Shown here: positions 44,271 to 56,777 of the stretch, piece after piece
Layout: each line of letters opens with the position of its first letter
Numbering within the stretch: position 1 is the first letter of the stretch
From: Vitellaria paradoxa
Lineage: Eukaryota; Streptophyta; Magnoliopsida; Ericales; Sapotaceae
Direction of reading: 5' to 3'
NCBI GenBank assembly: GCA_019916065.1
Contig: CM034237.1
Location: 46,520,367-46,584,366, forward strand
DNA length: 64,000 nt
Position numbers and translations under genes: made by a program
The notes under the pieces: generated by a model
The model's database searches: none
Told to the model about the DNA's origin: nothing
What the model saw: only the letters and a program-made list of their open reading frames with translations

Positions 44271-46660
44271 ATTCTTTTAAGATAGAGTGCTTTTTTTCTT
44301 TCTTTTTTTCCTCCCCCCCCAAAAAAAGAAGTCAAAGAAGGTCAACAGTGATCTGAAGTTTGACTTATTTGGGTGGATAATTCTTGCTGTTGGAATTTTG
44401 CATGGGCGGGAATGGCGAAATCTCATGTTCCTCCGCCAGTCCTCCTCCAAAATAAGCTAGTTTGTTTATTTGGGTGGAAAATTAAAAAATTATTCGTTTG
44501 TTTATCAAGCACTAGTAAGCTCTGTAACCAGATGTATTCCCCCCCCCCCTCCCAAAAAAAAAATTGTTAAGTTCAACTTTGCAATGTTATTCTGTCTTGG
44601 TGTTAATATCGATGGTAAGATTTGGTAGGGTTTTATTTTCCTTGGCATGGTTATTCTTATGATGATGTACAATTTTCTCTCTTCCAAATTCTTCATCCGA
44701 CGATGGTAGTTCCCAGTGAAACCGAGCAGCGGCTTGACCAATTGACTGTGGAAACTTACAAAGCCCTGAACTAAAACCTAAGAAGAAAGTATTCCTGATG
44801 AGCTTTCTCAGTAGAGGCCAGTTGTTTTGTTTTTAGAGGACCGCTTCTTTGTTATATGCAAATCTTGCAATAAATCTTATTTTCCGAAGGAGACGTGCCA
44901 GCAATTAGCAAAGTCGCGGCTGCCTCAGTGTTGTTCAAAACCAAGAGCCTACCATTTTTGTTTAAGGGAATGTTTGTTTGAGGGATAAAATCGGGGGATT
45001 AGATTAGTAGTCTATCATTTTTGACTAAGTTAACTTTCGTCTTGTATTTAGTTTTTGTATTATTACAATTTTGAGTTGGATTTCATATTTCTCAAAATAG
45101 AAGATAAGTAATACCATGGTGGTACCATGGTATTACTTATATTTCATTTCTAGATTTGTTTTTTTTGTTAAAATTTAAAGGTTTAAAATTATTTTTTGTC
45201 ACATTTCGTGTCAAATTACTTCTTTTATCTCACTTTTTATCTCATGAACCAAACTTTAAAAAAATAATCCCAAACAAAAAATTATTTTCATATTATATTT
45301 AATTTCACATATTATTCTATACTATTATTTATCTCTTATCATTCAACCTCTCTACTCAAACATAATCATAGAGCCTAGCTTAGCTAGGATAATTATTGCT
45401 CTCATCACTGAAAGTTCAACTTATGCACTCTGTTTTTTTCATCTAAATAAAAATTTTTCAGTTCTTTGCCCTTGTCTACTATTGTTGTTTTTGTCGGAAT
45501 AAAAGTTTTTTCAATATCTAAGCATCCGTCTCCCCGAGAGAGAGAGACAGACAGACAGATATTGACATTCGTCCTGTTTCATGGGTTTGTCGAACACATC
45601 TAGAGTAGAAATGGCCTTTTTTTATATATTTTTTTAAAAGGCTATTAAACGGATAGCCATTTGGATGGAGCTTTATTTCTTATGCTGTTGTCAGGAGGTC
45701 ATTGGCCAGGTGCGCAGTACTCCACCTTTGGTAACTTTATTTCCTCTGTAATGCACTTTGGATGGCAAAAAGAAAATTAAAAAAAGTTGAGTGTAAAAAT
45801 AGTACATGATGAATTTTAATTAAACAACAAAATTGATAACTTTTTACAATTTTTAGTGAGATTTGATAAATCAAACACCACCGTTGTGATTTATAGCGTG
45901 GATTCTTCTGCTTGGTTATTTCTTTTCTGAGCTGTCTCGCCCGAAACGCGAACATTCTTATCCACAGATTTGTTAAGTAAAGTTCCATTGTTTCAGTACT
46001 GTCGCAGGGCTTGAAAGGCGATATTTTTGGGCTAGTGAATTGACCTGCCTACTTCTGGTGTTGAATACACGTTCAGGTTCTTTTCGGGTATTTAAGAATT
46101 TTATAAATCGATATAGTTAAGATTAAATTATATTAAAATATAAATAATATCTTTAATTTATGAAATAATACGTCAATTTTTTTAGTAATTATTATTAAAG
46201 AACTAATGCCACTATTTCTTAAAATAGTAAGGTTGTTATTATGAAAAATCTTAAATAATTGCTTTTTTTTTTTTATAGTAATTCGAAATCTATCATATAA
46301 ATAAACTATTTAGATTGCGTTTGTATTCAAGGAATTTGGTGTTACGTATTGAAGCAGAATTACTTAAATATAATTTTGTTTAAATATGAATTTTATTATA
46401 AATTGTAATAGTATAATATGATAAATTAAGATGTATTTAAAAAGTTGTTACTTTGAAATTTCTTATAAATACTTTCTCCCCTATTTTAAAAAATAGATTA
46501 TTGCAAATTCCCATTGTATTCTTGTATAAGTTAGTTTTATTTTTTTTTATTTTTTAGCCTTAATTGAATTTGACCTCAAATTCATTAATTTAAAATTCAT
46601 AATTGTCCAAACAGAACCTCAAATCCATGATAAATTAACTATTTAAACCGATAAAATTAT

Positions 46661-46813
46661 ACCTCTATTTAGAGTGACAAAAAATTCTAAAAAACAAAAA
46701 AAAAAAAAACGCTGAAAATTTTTAAAAATTATTCACTTTTTATCTCACTATACAAGTTATGAATTGACACTTTATTTCATTTTATCTCACTTTTTGTTAC
46801 TTCAAACATATCT
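46661..46813 (-). mobile_element. TTTGGAGTGACA MITE-like copy H
   Basis: CTATTTAGAGTGACAAAAAA at the left, AACGCTGAAAATTTTTAAAA, ATCTCACTATACAAGTTATG and TTTTTGTTACTTCAAACATA at the right; both ends of the inverted repeat are visible. Confidence 0.65.
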
Positions 46814-47358
46814 TATGTTTGAATGACTCTCTTTAAATAATTGAGCCAATTAAATCCCTTAATTTCAAATCAATAAAAACAAACTCAATCTTACGGTATT
46901 ATTCTTTATTTTGAGTGGAAACTTGCTTGCCAGTCTGCGAGTGGTTTAGTTTCAGTACATATATATATATATATATATGTTTGCGTGCTCTTGCATGTTC
47001 TGTATCTTATCATATATTACCCGGCTAGCAGCATTTGGGGTTTTCGTGGACTGTGTGCCACCCCCACTGGGCTTCTTTATTTAGAATGAAGTGGTGGTTA
47101 AGCTGGCAGATTGAGGATTACACCTTCCTATTAGTGGAAAGAAATCTTATGTCCCACTAGTGACAGCTAAGTTATTTTATTCGAGCAGGAGTTCCCCCAC
47201 CCTCTTTTTTTTTCTAACTTTTTTTACCTTTCGTAACGGGTTGAGCCGCCCCTCAGTCGGGACCACTATAGATTTTTAGGCTCTGTTGGGATCGGATTAG
47301 TTTTTTTTTTTTTTTTAAATTGTGTTTAGACTAAAAATTTATTAAAAAATAATAATAT

Positions 47359-47478
47359 AGGGTGCGTTTGGATTGACAAAAAATGAGATAATTTGTGAGT
47401 TATCTAATTCGTACAGTGAGATAAAAATAAATAACTTTTAGAGATTTTCAGCATTTTTTAGTAAACCAAATGCACCCT
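47359..47478 (+). mobile_element. TTTGGAGTGACA MITE-like copy I
   Basis: GGGTGCGTTTGGATTGACAA at the left, AATTCGTACAGTGAGATAAA, then AGTAAACCAAATGCACCCT at the right, so both termini are nearly complete. Confidence 0.7.
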
Positions 47479-48956
47479 TAAAATCACTTCTCATGTCTAA
47501 TTTGTTATGGCAAATAGAAAACTAAAATGTATGAGATTTAAGAAATTAAAAATAGTTAAATAAAAATTTTAAATAATTGATGATATTTAATTTTTATTTT
47601 TTTATCTATTGAAATAATTATATTTATTTGAAATATTATGTTTTTTTCTCTCGTCTTTTGTACCGTTGTTCTTTTACTTTTCTCTCTCCATGCACACCGA
47701 ATTCTTACTTCATTCTTTTTTTTTCTTTGGAATACTAAGGATATTTGAACCAGATTGCATACACCTCGATTAATTCGTAGGACAATAGAGTTATCGACCA
47801 ATTAAGCTCTCTAGCTGAGAAGGTTCGAACTAATAACCATTGAAAAATAAATCTAATATTTTATTAATTTAGTTACCACTCAGATTTCAAATTCTTATTT
47901 CAAGCGTATTTTTTGAATTATCACTTCAAACACAACATTAGAGTCTAGATTTTTCAAAAAAATCCCACTTCCAACCTCAGTATGGGTCTCGAGTTGAAAC
48001 AAATAATTACAACACGAGTCTCAAACTAATTTAGTCACTACCTCCCCTTTTACGTGGCGGAAGGAAGAAATACTGTTGGTTCTGTTTGGTTTATGATGCA
48101 TTGAAGTAGGGAAGAATAAGGACGATAATGTTAAAAGAATCAAAGTTTTGGACACGGATTCCACTATCATTAGCCAGCCAGAGAGGAGGGTAAGCTTTTT
48201 CTGATTCTCCTCCGAGGGATGCTCCTAGAAGAAGCACCTCGTAAAAATATGAATTCTTTACCCGCAAAGATTACCTACTTTTCTAGATTTGGTTCTTATT
48301 TTTTTTATTAGTGGCTAATTTACAGAGCCTCCATTGCGTGGTTTAATTTAGTCCCCAGCTACCGTTTTATTATTGTTTATGATGCTATTACAGGGGGGCC
48401 ATTGTGCGTGGTCCTTTCCTAACCATTAGGCTGCTCATGATTTAACACTAGTTAGTGGACACTCGAATTATAGGCATCGGAAGCGGTGCTTTTTTTTATT
48501 TTTTTTTCAAAGTTGGGCTCTCACTCACTTATCATTATCATAATTGATGAAAGACAAACGATGTAAAGACAAATGTGATATTTTTTTAGGTTTAGATTAG
48601 TTTTATTTCTATTTTATTTATAATTTTATTAATTGTTATTTATAATTTAAATAGAATTTATATTAGATAGAAAGATTCTTAAGAAATAACATTTCTTAAT
48701 TAGAACTAGTTTTCCTAATTTTTTTTAGATTTGATTTATTCCTATTTTAATTAGGATTAGATTTAGTATGAATTTTCTTTATAAATAGAGATATTTATAA
48801 ACACTTTTCATACAAGTTAACTATTATTCATTCTTTAAACTTATATCTTGAGTTTTCTCTCAATTCCCTTACTGGATTTCAAGATTTTGGTTTTGTTGTT
48901 AAACAAATCAATTTATTCTAACTTTCAGTTGCATCAATAATCAATCAATAGTAAAT

Positions 48957-49305
48957 AAGAATATATAAATCCCAAGGGGTTGGATGAGTTGGCTTTGGTT
49001 TAGGAGTGAGGGGCTTACCACCCTCAAACTTTCAGGTTCGATTTCTCTACCTAACAATTTTTGGAACCAGTCCTCAGGCGCAAAGTGTAATAAAGTTGAT
49101 AGGATGATTCTCATTGATTAGACAAACCGTGTTTAGTTTTTTAATGTGGGTTTGAATCCCCGTTATTGTGTGAGTCCGCAATTTATCGCTATATATGTTG
49201 AGGGATCGGTATGTGCATGACAAACCAAAAGATATTCACTCCCTAAGGGTTTGGCTTAGAGAGTAATTTATCGGGATAAATTTTTTTTTTTTAAAGAATA
49301 TATAA
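48957..49305 (+). mobile_element. tRNA-derived SINE with a perfect 12-bp target duplication
   Basis: The element (48969-49293, 325 bp) is flanked by AAGAATATATAA at 48957-48968 and 49294-49305. The head has an A-box-like GTTGGCTTTGG and, about 40 nt later, a B box AGGTTCGATTTC. The body contains GGGTTTGAATCCCCGTTATT, and the element ends in a T-run (about 49281-49292). Poly-T-ended SINEs with an RNA polymerase III head are a known plant class. The family is not named here. Confidence 0.78.
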
Positions 49306-52300
49306 TTTCTAAATGAATTTGGTACAAAAGTGCAAAAATAAAAGGCTATAGGGCCAAAAAATTATATATTTTTATTTTTTATTTTTTCAAAGTTGAGCTC
49401 TCTCCTCCTTGGTCCTCCGTCGCTACCCAGATCTGTCGGTGGGAAAACGCCTTTGATTTACGTATTATTAATTATTCAATTGTATGTTTCTGCACGAATG
49501 TACATGATGATAAGTAGCATTAGCTATAGACTCCAGTTTTATTGGATGCTTTTGACTGATGAATGCGGCTTCTAACCATGCTAGTGGATCTATTATTGAC
49601 TCACGGATGGATTTTGATTTCTTTTTCGTTTATTGTGGGATTTGGCCGGAGCTAAAGTTTTGTGTGGAAGATGTTTCTGGAGGGCAAAAGATATTGTGGA
49701 TGGTTACATTGTTTACTTGACCTCAATTTAAGTAAATAAGTTAATGTTGGTGAAAAAAAATCACGTCAGGTGCTCCCTCTCCAGATGCAAAGCTGCACAC
49801 AAGAAAAAAAAGTGAGTGGAAGTAATCGGAGGAGGTTCTCAACCAAGACCCTTCGACGTTCAAATTAGGAACATATAAAACTCTTATAAACTTACAGAGG
49901 AAAAAGAGAGTGCTTACGATTTTGTATATATCTATAGTACATATTTAGAGCAAGTATACCAATGGATAGTCAAATTATCTAGTAAATAGTATACATTTTA
50001 AATTTAGCTGGTAGCTTTTTTTTTTTTTTTTAAGCCACACTAATGTTAGGCATTTTACCAATTGTCTATTAAAAAATTAATTTTTCAAAATTGGATCCTA
50101 TTGTCTTCTTCAATAGAAAGGTCATTGTCTTCTTCAACAAATAATAAACAATTGTTTAACTGGTGAATAGTAATTCGGTAGAAATGAAGAATTACTGTAG
50201 TTGGAGCAAAAATAGTTGTGGCTTTGGAGAGTCTGGTGTAGATGATTTTCTTCATATTTGCTAGTAAATATACATAAAATACTTATTTACCTATTCTGTT
50301 GCACATGCTCTTATAGATGTAAAATGGCTATGACTATTATATCCATTAAATTATAGTGGTTTGTGAGTACAATATTTAATACTGGTGATGACATAAGTTT
50401 AGGATTTGGTGAAGAAATGACTTTTTTTGTGAAATATCTTTTTGATTTTGTCTCCTATGCACTCGAGTGTACTAAATCAAGTAATTACATCTATTAACTA
50501 TCAAGTTATACAATCGCAATCTATCTAAAATATATTCTTTGGCCAAAGTGATATTTCTTATAATTAAAGATTACATACAAGACTATTTTATAAACTAACA
50601 GTTAGCTAACTAAAATATAACTATTATTCAATCTAAAACTAAATTATAACTATTATTCCATCTAAAATATTATAACAAATACGTAACTATGGGCCTGTTT
50701 GGCACAATAAAATTTGCTGAAAACTTCTGAAAATATTTATTACATTTTTATACTTTCTTATTTTTTCAAAATTTGAAAAAAAGTTCAATATCTTCCAAAA
50801 AAAAGTCGATAATTGGAATCCGGTTAATTAAATAGTAAATTTTTTTTTTTTTTACTATTCTCATTAAGACTCTTAAACTACCGAATGACATCCACTATGA
50901 CTAATTTTTCAGGACTTGTTCCGACGGATTGTAGAAATTATTTGAATACTTGCATGAAAGGATTAAGTATAAAACGTAATAATTCAATACCTTTCAAACG
51001 ATTCGTATCAAACCATTCTGACAATTTAGCACTGTCAACTTCCATCTAATGGACCACTATAAGCCGTTTCCATAATTTGACACTACCAACTTCTGTCCAA
51101 ACGGATTACTGTAAACTGTTCTGACACCAGTGGTGTTTCGAGTCCGGTTTGATCTGTAAAGAAGTCGTGACTGATATAAAATTTTAAAACCGTCCAAACA
51201 GAAATCTAATCCGTCAAAACAGAAATTCTATTGCTCATCTCTAAAAAATACGGTTTGAGATATATATACCAAACATCGAAAAATTTTTCAAACTATATTT
51301 TTCGTTGTTTTTTTTAGTTATTTTTCGCCACATCAAACGGATACCATATTATATTTCTGAATTGAATAATACCTATTTACTGGAGATTTATCGAAGTTGG
51401 ACCACCAACCAAACAAGAGTCCAGCGTCAACCTTATGGTCCTTATTAAAATCAACCAGTTTCCAAGCAGCTTGGTCAGTGGCCACCCAAGCCTAGTTATG
51501 CGTTAGGAGGACATTAATTAATTAATTGTTTATTTGGGGAGGGGGGGGGATGTTGAGTAGACATGTTGGCTGATTGGTAAACGTCCTTTTTAACTTCACA
51601 AGCATGAAGCATGCGTCTTTGATTCATTTCAATCGGTTCATATCTTTTTTTTGTTTTTTGTTTTTTTTAAATCGTACCCTTTTCTACTGATAGTATTTTG
51701 TTAAATAATTTTAAATTGGTAATATTCGTTTAATATTTAAAATTTTAATAATAATAAGAAAAGCCATTGGTCCATCTTGAGCCAGACTGTAGATCTGATG
51801 AAATGGGTTTATCTGTTTCCGAATTCAGATAAAGGCATGATTTTTAGTAATTTTTGATATTATTTTTACCAAAAATTATTAATTGTAATTTTCGGTGTGT
51901 TTTGTGAAATAAATAATAATTTTTAATAATTTTTTTATAACTTTTGAGTGTTTGGTAAAATTTTTTATAACTATTAGTAATTTTTAGTAACTCTTAATAA
52001 TTTTTAAGTCAACGAGTTAGTATAATAGAACTGAAAAATAACAAAAATTAATAATTTACCAAACACTCAACAATCAAAATTTAATAATTTTTTTCATTTT
52101 TTTATGCCTCCAAAAGCCCCTTAGGTGCCGAGGCAAGTTTGAAACCTCTACATATCCAGCGTTTAATCCATCATGCGCAACAAGATCAATTTATGAATTG
52201 AAATATGGTGACAATTAATATTTGTGTAATTATGGAGCTTATTCTGATTTTATTATTATTATTATTATTATTAGTTCCCCTTGAGCCAAACAGTGCACAT

Positions 52301-52929
52301 TTAACGAACTGGGGATGTCCATTCCCAAATCTAGGTAGACAGGTTTGAAGCTCTCTCTCTCTCTAGGGCTTGTTCCTTGACTTGTCTCCATCGAGAATAT
52401 CATTGCATAAATTGACATATGGTGATAATGTTTTTGTGATTATAGACTTTGTTGTGATAATAATTGTTAGCCTTTTAGTCTCGTAATTTTTTCCCTTAAC
52501 TCATTTGTTGAAATGTTGTTAATATTAATTGACTTTCTTTCATTAAATTAATCATTAAAAAATTAACAAAAAATATTAAAAAATAAAATTTTATATTTTT
52601 TCTATTTTATCCCTCTCTATTTCACATTTACGTCAATTTTCTTTGTAAAAATCTTCAAAAATAAGTAAAAATTAAAAAATTAAAATATTTTATTAAAAAA
52701 AATTGACGAATATGTAAGATAAAGAATGATAAAAAAATAAAAAAACCTAATTTTTAATTATTTTAATATTTTCTGTTAAACTTTAACGGTTAATTTAACG
52801 AAAAATAGTCAATGTTAACCACATTTTAAAATAAAGAAGATAAGTATAATTTTTAAATGTTAAGTAGTGTAAGTGTAATTATTCAAATATTGGGGAGAAG
52901 TATTGTAATTTACTAAATCAAAAAACACC

Positions 52930-54830
52930 TTAAGGAACATTGCTATGAGGTGAAAATTTTGGAAGTAAAAGATTACCGGTATAATTATTATCCTAGTAAT
53001 AGTTAATGGTGTCACAAGTTTTTGATACTTATATTTCAATTGAGAAAATAAATATTATCCGGTAATAATTATATTATATGTGGAATGTTAAGAATTTTTA
53101 AAGAGTAAAAGTTAATATTTAATTTTAGTAAAATATTATAACAAAATAAATTTTAATAGTAACTAATTTTAATAGAATATATATTATTAAGTATAATTTT
53201 AAATAAAAATATTACCTATAAGAATTAATTTTAATAATGAATTATTATTTGTAAAAATTATTTTTATCTTGATAAAATAATTTAATAAAACAAGTAATTT
53301 CAGTTTATATAAATAAATTATTGATTTTAATAAACTATATTAATACAACACATAATCTAGTAAATTATTATTTATGAGTAAATTTTAATAAGTAATTATT
53401 ATTTATTAAACAGTAATTTTAATTTGAGAAATTAAATAATTTTAGTCATAAATTAATATTTCTATAGTATTGTTTTAATAAAATAAAAAAATTATTTTAA
53501 AAAAATAAAAAAATATTTTAATAATAAGTTATTATTTATTAAATATTATTTTGATAAATAATTTAATAATTAATTTTTAGTTTGATTAAATAAATTATTA
53601 TTTTACAATATTTATTATAATTATTTTATATGAGAATGTTACTTAAGGTTTTACAGGAGGTAAATGAATATTTTGCAAGGGTAATGAGAAAATGATAAAA
53701 TTTTTTTATTACCTTCGTTACCCACCCCCCCAGATGTTTGTTTTGGGGGCAACGGAAGGTAGATTTTACTGTTGTAATTTTTATCTTCCATTACATTAGT
53801 TTGGATGACGAGGATAACAATTACTATGAGTTAATAATTACTCCCATGTGAGAATAATTTTTTTCTTTAAAGGGGAAGTGGGTAACAAGAGGTAATGAAA
53901 AAATTTTACCCTTTTCTCATTACCCTAGTAAAATATTTCTTCACCCCTGCGTAAAACCAAAAGGTAATGTTTGGTATGAGATGAAAATTTTAGAGGGTGA
54001 AAATTTATTAGGATAATTGTTACCCCAATAATAGTTAATAAGATAACACATTTATGATACTTATATTTGGATTGAAAAAATAAATATTATCCGGTAATAA
54101 TTATATTATGTTTAGAATGCTAAAAATTTTAAAAAGGTAAAAGTTAATTGTGTTTGGAATAAAGGTAAATTGACTAAGGGTAAAAATTAATATTTAATCT
54201 TAATAAAATATTATAATAAAATAAATCATCATAATGATTGTTATTTTAATAATAATAAATTTTAATGTAAAATATATTATTAAATATAATTTTAAATAAA
54301 AATATTAATTATAAAAATATTTTTATCATAGATTAACATTTCAAAAGAAATTATTTTCATTTTGCTAAATAATTAAATAGAACAAAAAATTTTTGTTTAT
54401 TTACATAAATTATTAATTTTAGTAAATTATGTTAATGCAATGCATAATCTAATAAATTATTATTTACAAGTAATAATTTTTATTTAATGAAATAAATTAT
54501 TTTAATGAGTAATTATTATTTATTAAACATTAGTTTTAATTTGAGAAAATAAATAATTTTAGTCATAAATTAATATTTCAATAATAGTAATTTAATAAAA
54601 TAAAATAAAATATTTTAATAATAAATTGTTATTTATTAAATATTATTTTGATAAAATATTTTAATAATTAATTAATTTTAATTTGATTAAATGAATTATT
54701 ATTTTATAATATTTATTATAATTATATTGGAGAACGGCGCCTAAGGTTTTATAATGGTGTAAAGAAATATTTTATGAAAGTAATGGAAGAGGTAAAATTT
54801 TTCCATTATCTCCCGTTATCCAACTCTCCC
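52930..54830. repeat. Two diverged ~0.8-kb A/T-rich repeats, period about 1.05 kb
   Basis: About 52940-53730 and 53965-54820 share ordered blocks: a TAATAGTTAAT start, a TGATACTTATATTT block, AATATTATCCGGTAATAATT, an interior of TTAAT/AAATAAT words, TTTATTATAATTAT and TAAGGTTTTA, then GGTAAA with ATTACC-type ends. The 230 bp between them holds inverted forms of the ends (AATGAAAAAATTTTACC against GGTAATGAGAAAATG-like words). There is no coding capacity. Confidence 0.65.
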
Positions 54831-56391
54831 TTAAGTAACAATTTAGGCTCATATGGGTGGTAATCGTTACCCTCAGGTTATGTTTGATTAAAGGATTAGA
54901 TGATGGAGTATAAGTAACACTATGGGATAATATGTGAGATTTGATATAATATGAGATTATTTTTTATGTGGGATTATTTTTTTAGTTTTTAATTGGTAGG
55001 ATATAAAATGGGATAAAAAATGTGATTTGATTATGATGGGACAGGAAATAATTTTTAGTCTTTAGATTTTAGCAGAAAATAAATTCGAATGTGGGGTATA
55101 CACCCCCATAGTATTGCTTATATCCCATTTTTGGGTAGTGGCTGAGATAAAAATTACAATGAATGAGGGCAAACTAAATAATCCATATATACATACATAT
55201 ATATATAGATACATATTTGTGTTGCTGTAATGCTCAGAAAAATTAATGGTGTTTGCTGAGAAGGAAAAGAGAGACGAGGGAGAAGGTGGATAGTTTTGTT
55301 CAAAAAAAAAAAAAAGAAAAGTAATTTCACTTTTAATCTGTGAGAGACAAGATGAGGATAGTAGGATCAAAACAAATTTAGCAAGGGTAATAATGAAATA
55401 TATATATAAATAATTTTTTTTAAACTCGCCCCTACTCTGACCTCTATCTCTGCTTTTGTTTTTGAGGTATAAGTAGTTCCGTGATACTAATAATCCCCTC
55501 CCACTTTTTCTAACCAAATATAGTATTAGAGTAGGTCCCACGGATATACACTCCAATCCTAAGTTTTAATCCAAGAAACAAGCGTGGCCTTAGGGTAATT
55601 GTTACCCCACATTCAAACTAATATAATAGACAGTAAAAATTATCCAAGTAAAATTTACCATCTTTTACCCCCAGAACAAATATGTCCTAAAAATTATAGT
55701 ATTGGTATCGTACACTTTATATGTACCGTTAGATTCATTTTAAAAATTTTTCTTCCACTGCACGAATTGCAAAACTACAATTTTTATAAATTTTTACAAA
55801 TATTTTGCCACTTTAAGTCGGGTTCTAAGAGCCACGGTAGAAAATACATTGTCGTGCTGCAGTGTTCAAATGAATGAAAGATAGGTACATAATCAAGTTA
55901 GGTTTGATTAAATCAATAAATATATTATAGTAAAATTAATAAATTTTGATTATATCTTAACTTTTTATTTCAACACTACAGAAGCCACCGTGCATTTTCC
56001 GTAGCCTGGAACCCCTCTAAACCCACCCTAAATCAGTCATTCACAAATGGTAGCAGTGTTAGTAAATATTTTTCCTCACACACGAAATATTGCCAAATAA
56101 AAGGCAGCCCCGTCACCGGCGCATTGCCCATTTTCATAGGATAAATTTTTTTTAGTGTTGGCCCAATTGTTTCCCTCCTCTTGGACTCTCTGTAGATCTA
56201 TTGTACAATAATAAAAGCTTTATTGTTTACTCTTTTTAGATTAGGTTACCTGTTAATTTTGTTGACGATGAAATTTTCCTTATTTTAATTGAGAAAATAT
56301 TAACAATCTATTTTTTTTATTTTTCCAATTGAGAAGATAATAAGAATATATTATTTATTTTATTTTATTTTTATTCTTATAAAACCTTGCG

Positions 56392-56556
56392 ATGGAGTTG
56401 GCTAAAAAATTACTGAATCAGGATAATGCATGCTTGGAGTTGAATCAGTTTGATGATAGTCTTCATCAGTTGGTAGCTAGAAGGGGTTCATGTGGATTGA
56501 TCTGGGAAGAGTATTTGGACTTGTTTGGAGATCTATTAATTGCAAAAAAAAAGTAG
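56392..56556 (+). CDS. Short open frame, 54 codons, unrecognised
   Basis: ATG at 56392 opens MELAKKLLNQDNACLELNQF, continues with SLHQLVARRGSCGLIWEEYL and stops at 56554. Its composition is more protein-like than the surrounding A/T-rich DNA, with balanced charged and hydrophobic residues. No domain was recognised and no spliced neighbours were found. It could be a fragment of a gene or transposon, or chance. No function is proposed. Confidence 0.15.
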   Translation: MELAKKLLNQDNACLELNQFDDSLHQLVARRGSCGLIWEEYLDLFGDLLIAKKK

Positions 56557-56636
56557 TTTGTTTGTTTGTTTTTTTTTTTTTTTTTTTTTTTTTTTTTGTG
56601 TTTAAACTTTGAAGTGCAGCCACCAAATCACAATTT

Positions 56637-56777
56637 AGAGTACATTTAAAATAACAAAAAATGAGATAAAGTGAAATAAGTTATGAGTTCGTAATTCGTA
56701 TAGTAAAATAAAAAATAATAATTTTTAGAGTTTTTTAATTTTTTTATTATTTTTTGAAATTTTTTTGTCATTCCGTA
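56637..56777 (+). mobile_element. TTTGGAGTGACA MITE-like copy J
   Basis: ATTTAAAATAACAAAAAATG, AGATAAAGTGAAATAAGTTA, GTTCGTAATTCGTATAGTAA and TTTTTTTGTCATTCCG at the right end. Confidence 0.6.

Larger units (their letters stand above)
39071..44460 (+). pseudogene. TOM20: Plant-type TOM20 mitochondrial import receptor, decayed
   Basis: Plant TOM20 is a tail-anchored outer-membrane receptor for mitochondrial presequences. Recognisable exons: 1, about 39071-39175 (NDLERLMIFEHARRTAEANY); 2, 39406-39485 (NLTQWG, then ALFELSQFGDVRESKKIIK); 3, 39645-39814 (DAISKLKEALEVNPKKHETL, WCLGNAHTSYAFLISDQDEA); 4, about 39889-39936 (GNELSLKSLEVSVK); 5, 40805-40891 (APELHKELHKKGFDQQIMGG); 6, 44329-44460 (DLKFDLFGWIILAVGIL). 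The TPR core, the APELH motif, the linker and the tail anchor are in family order. Defects: no in-frame ATG between the upstream stop (38891) and a Met at 39110 inside the conserved helix; one extra base in exon 2 giving TAG at 39424-39426; the expected acceptor of exon 4 reads TGTGG; one base is missing near 44400 inside the tail anchor, after which WAGMAKSHVPPPV reads only in the next frame. The last intron is 3.4 kb and carries transposon remnants. Sequencing error could explain single indels but hardly all four. Confidence 0.85.

Noticed and set aside
55062..55556. 164-codon minus-strand frame
   Set aside because: Low-complexity, rich in F/L/Y/S runs from A/T repeats, with no recognisable motif, and it lies in repeat-filled DNA.
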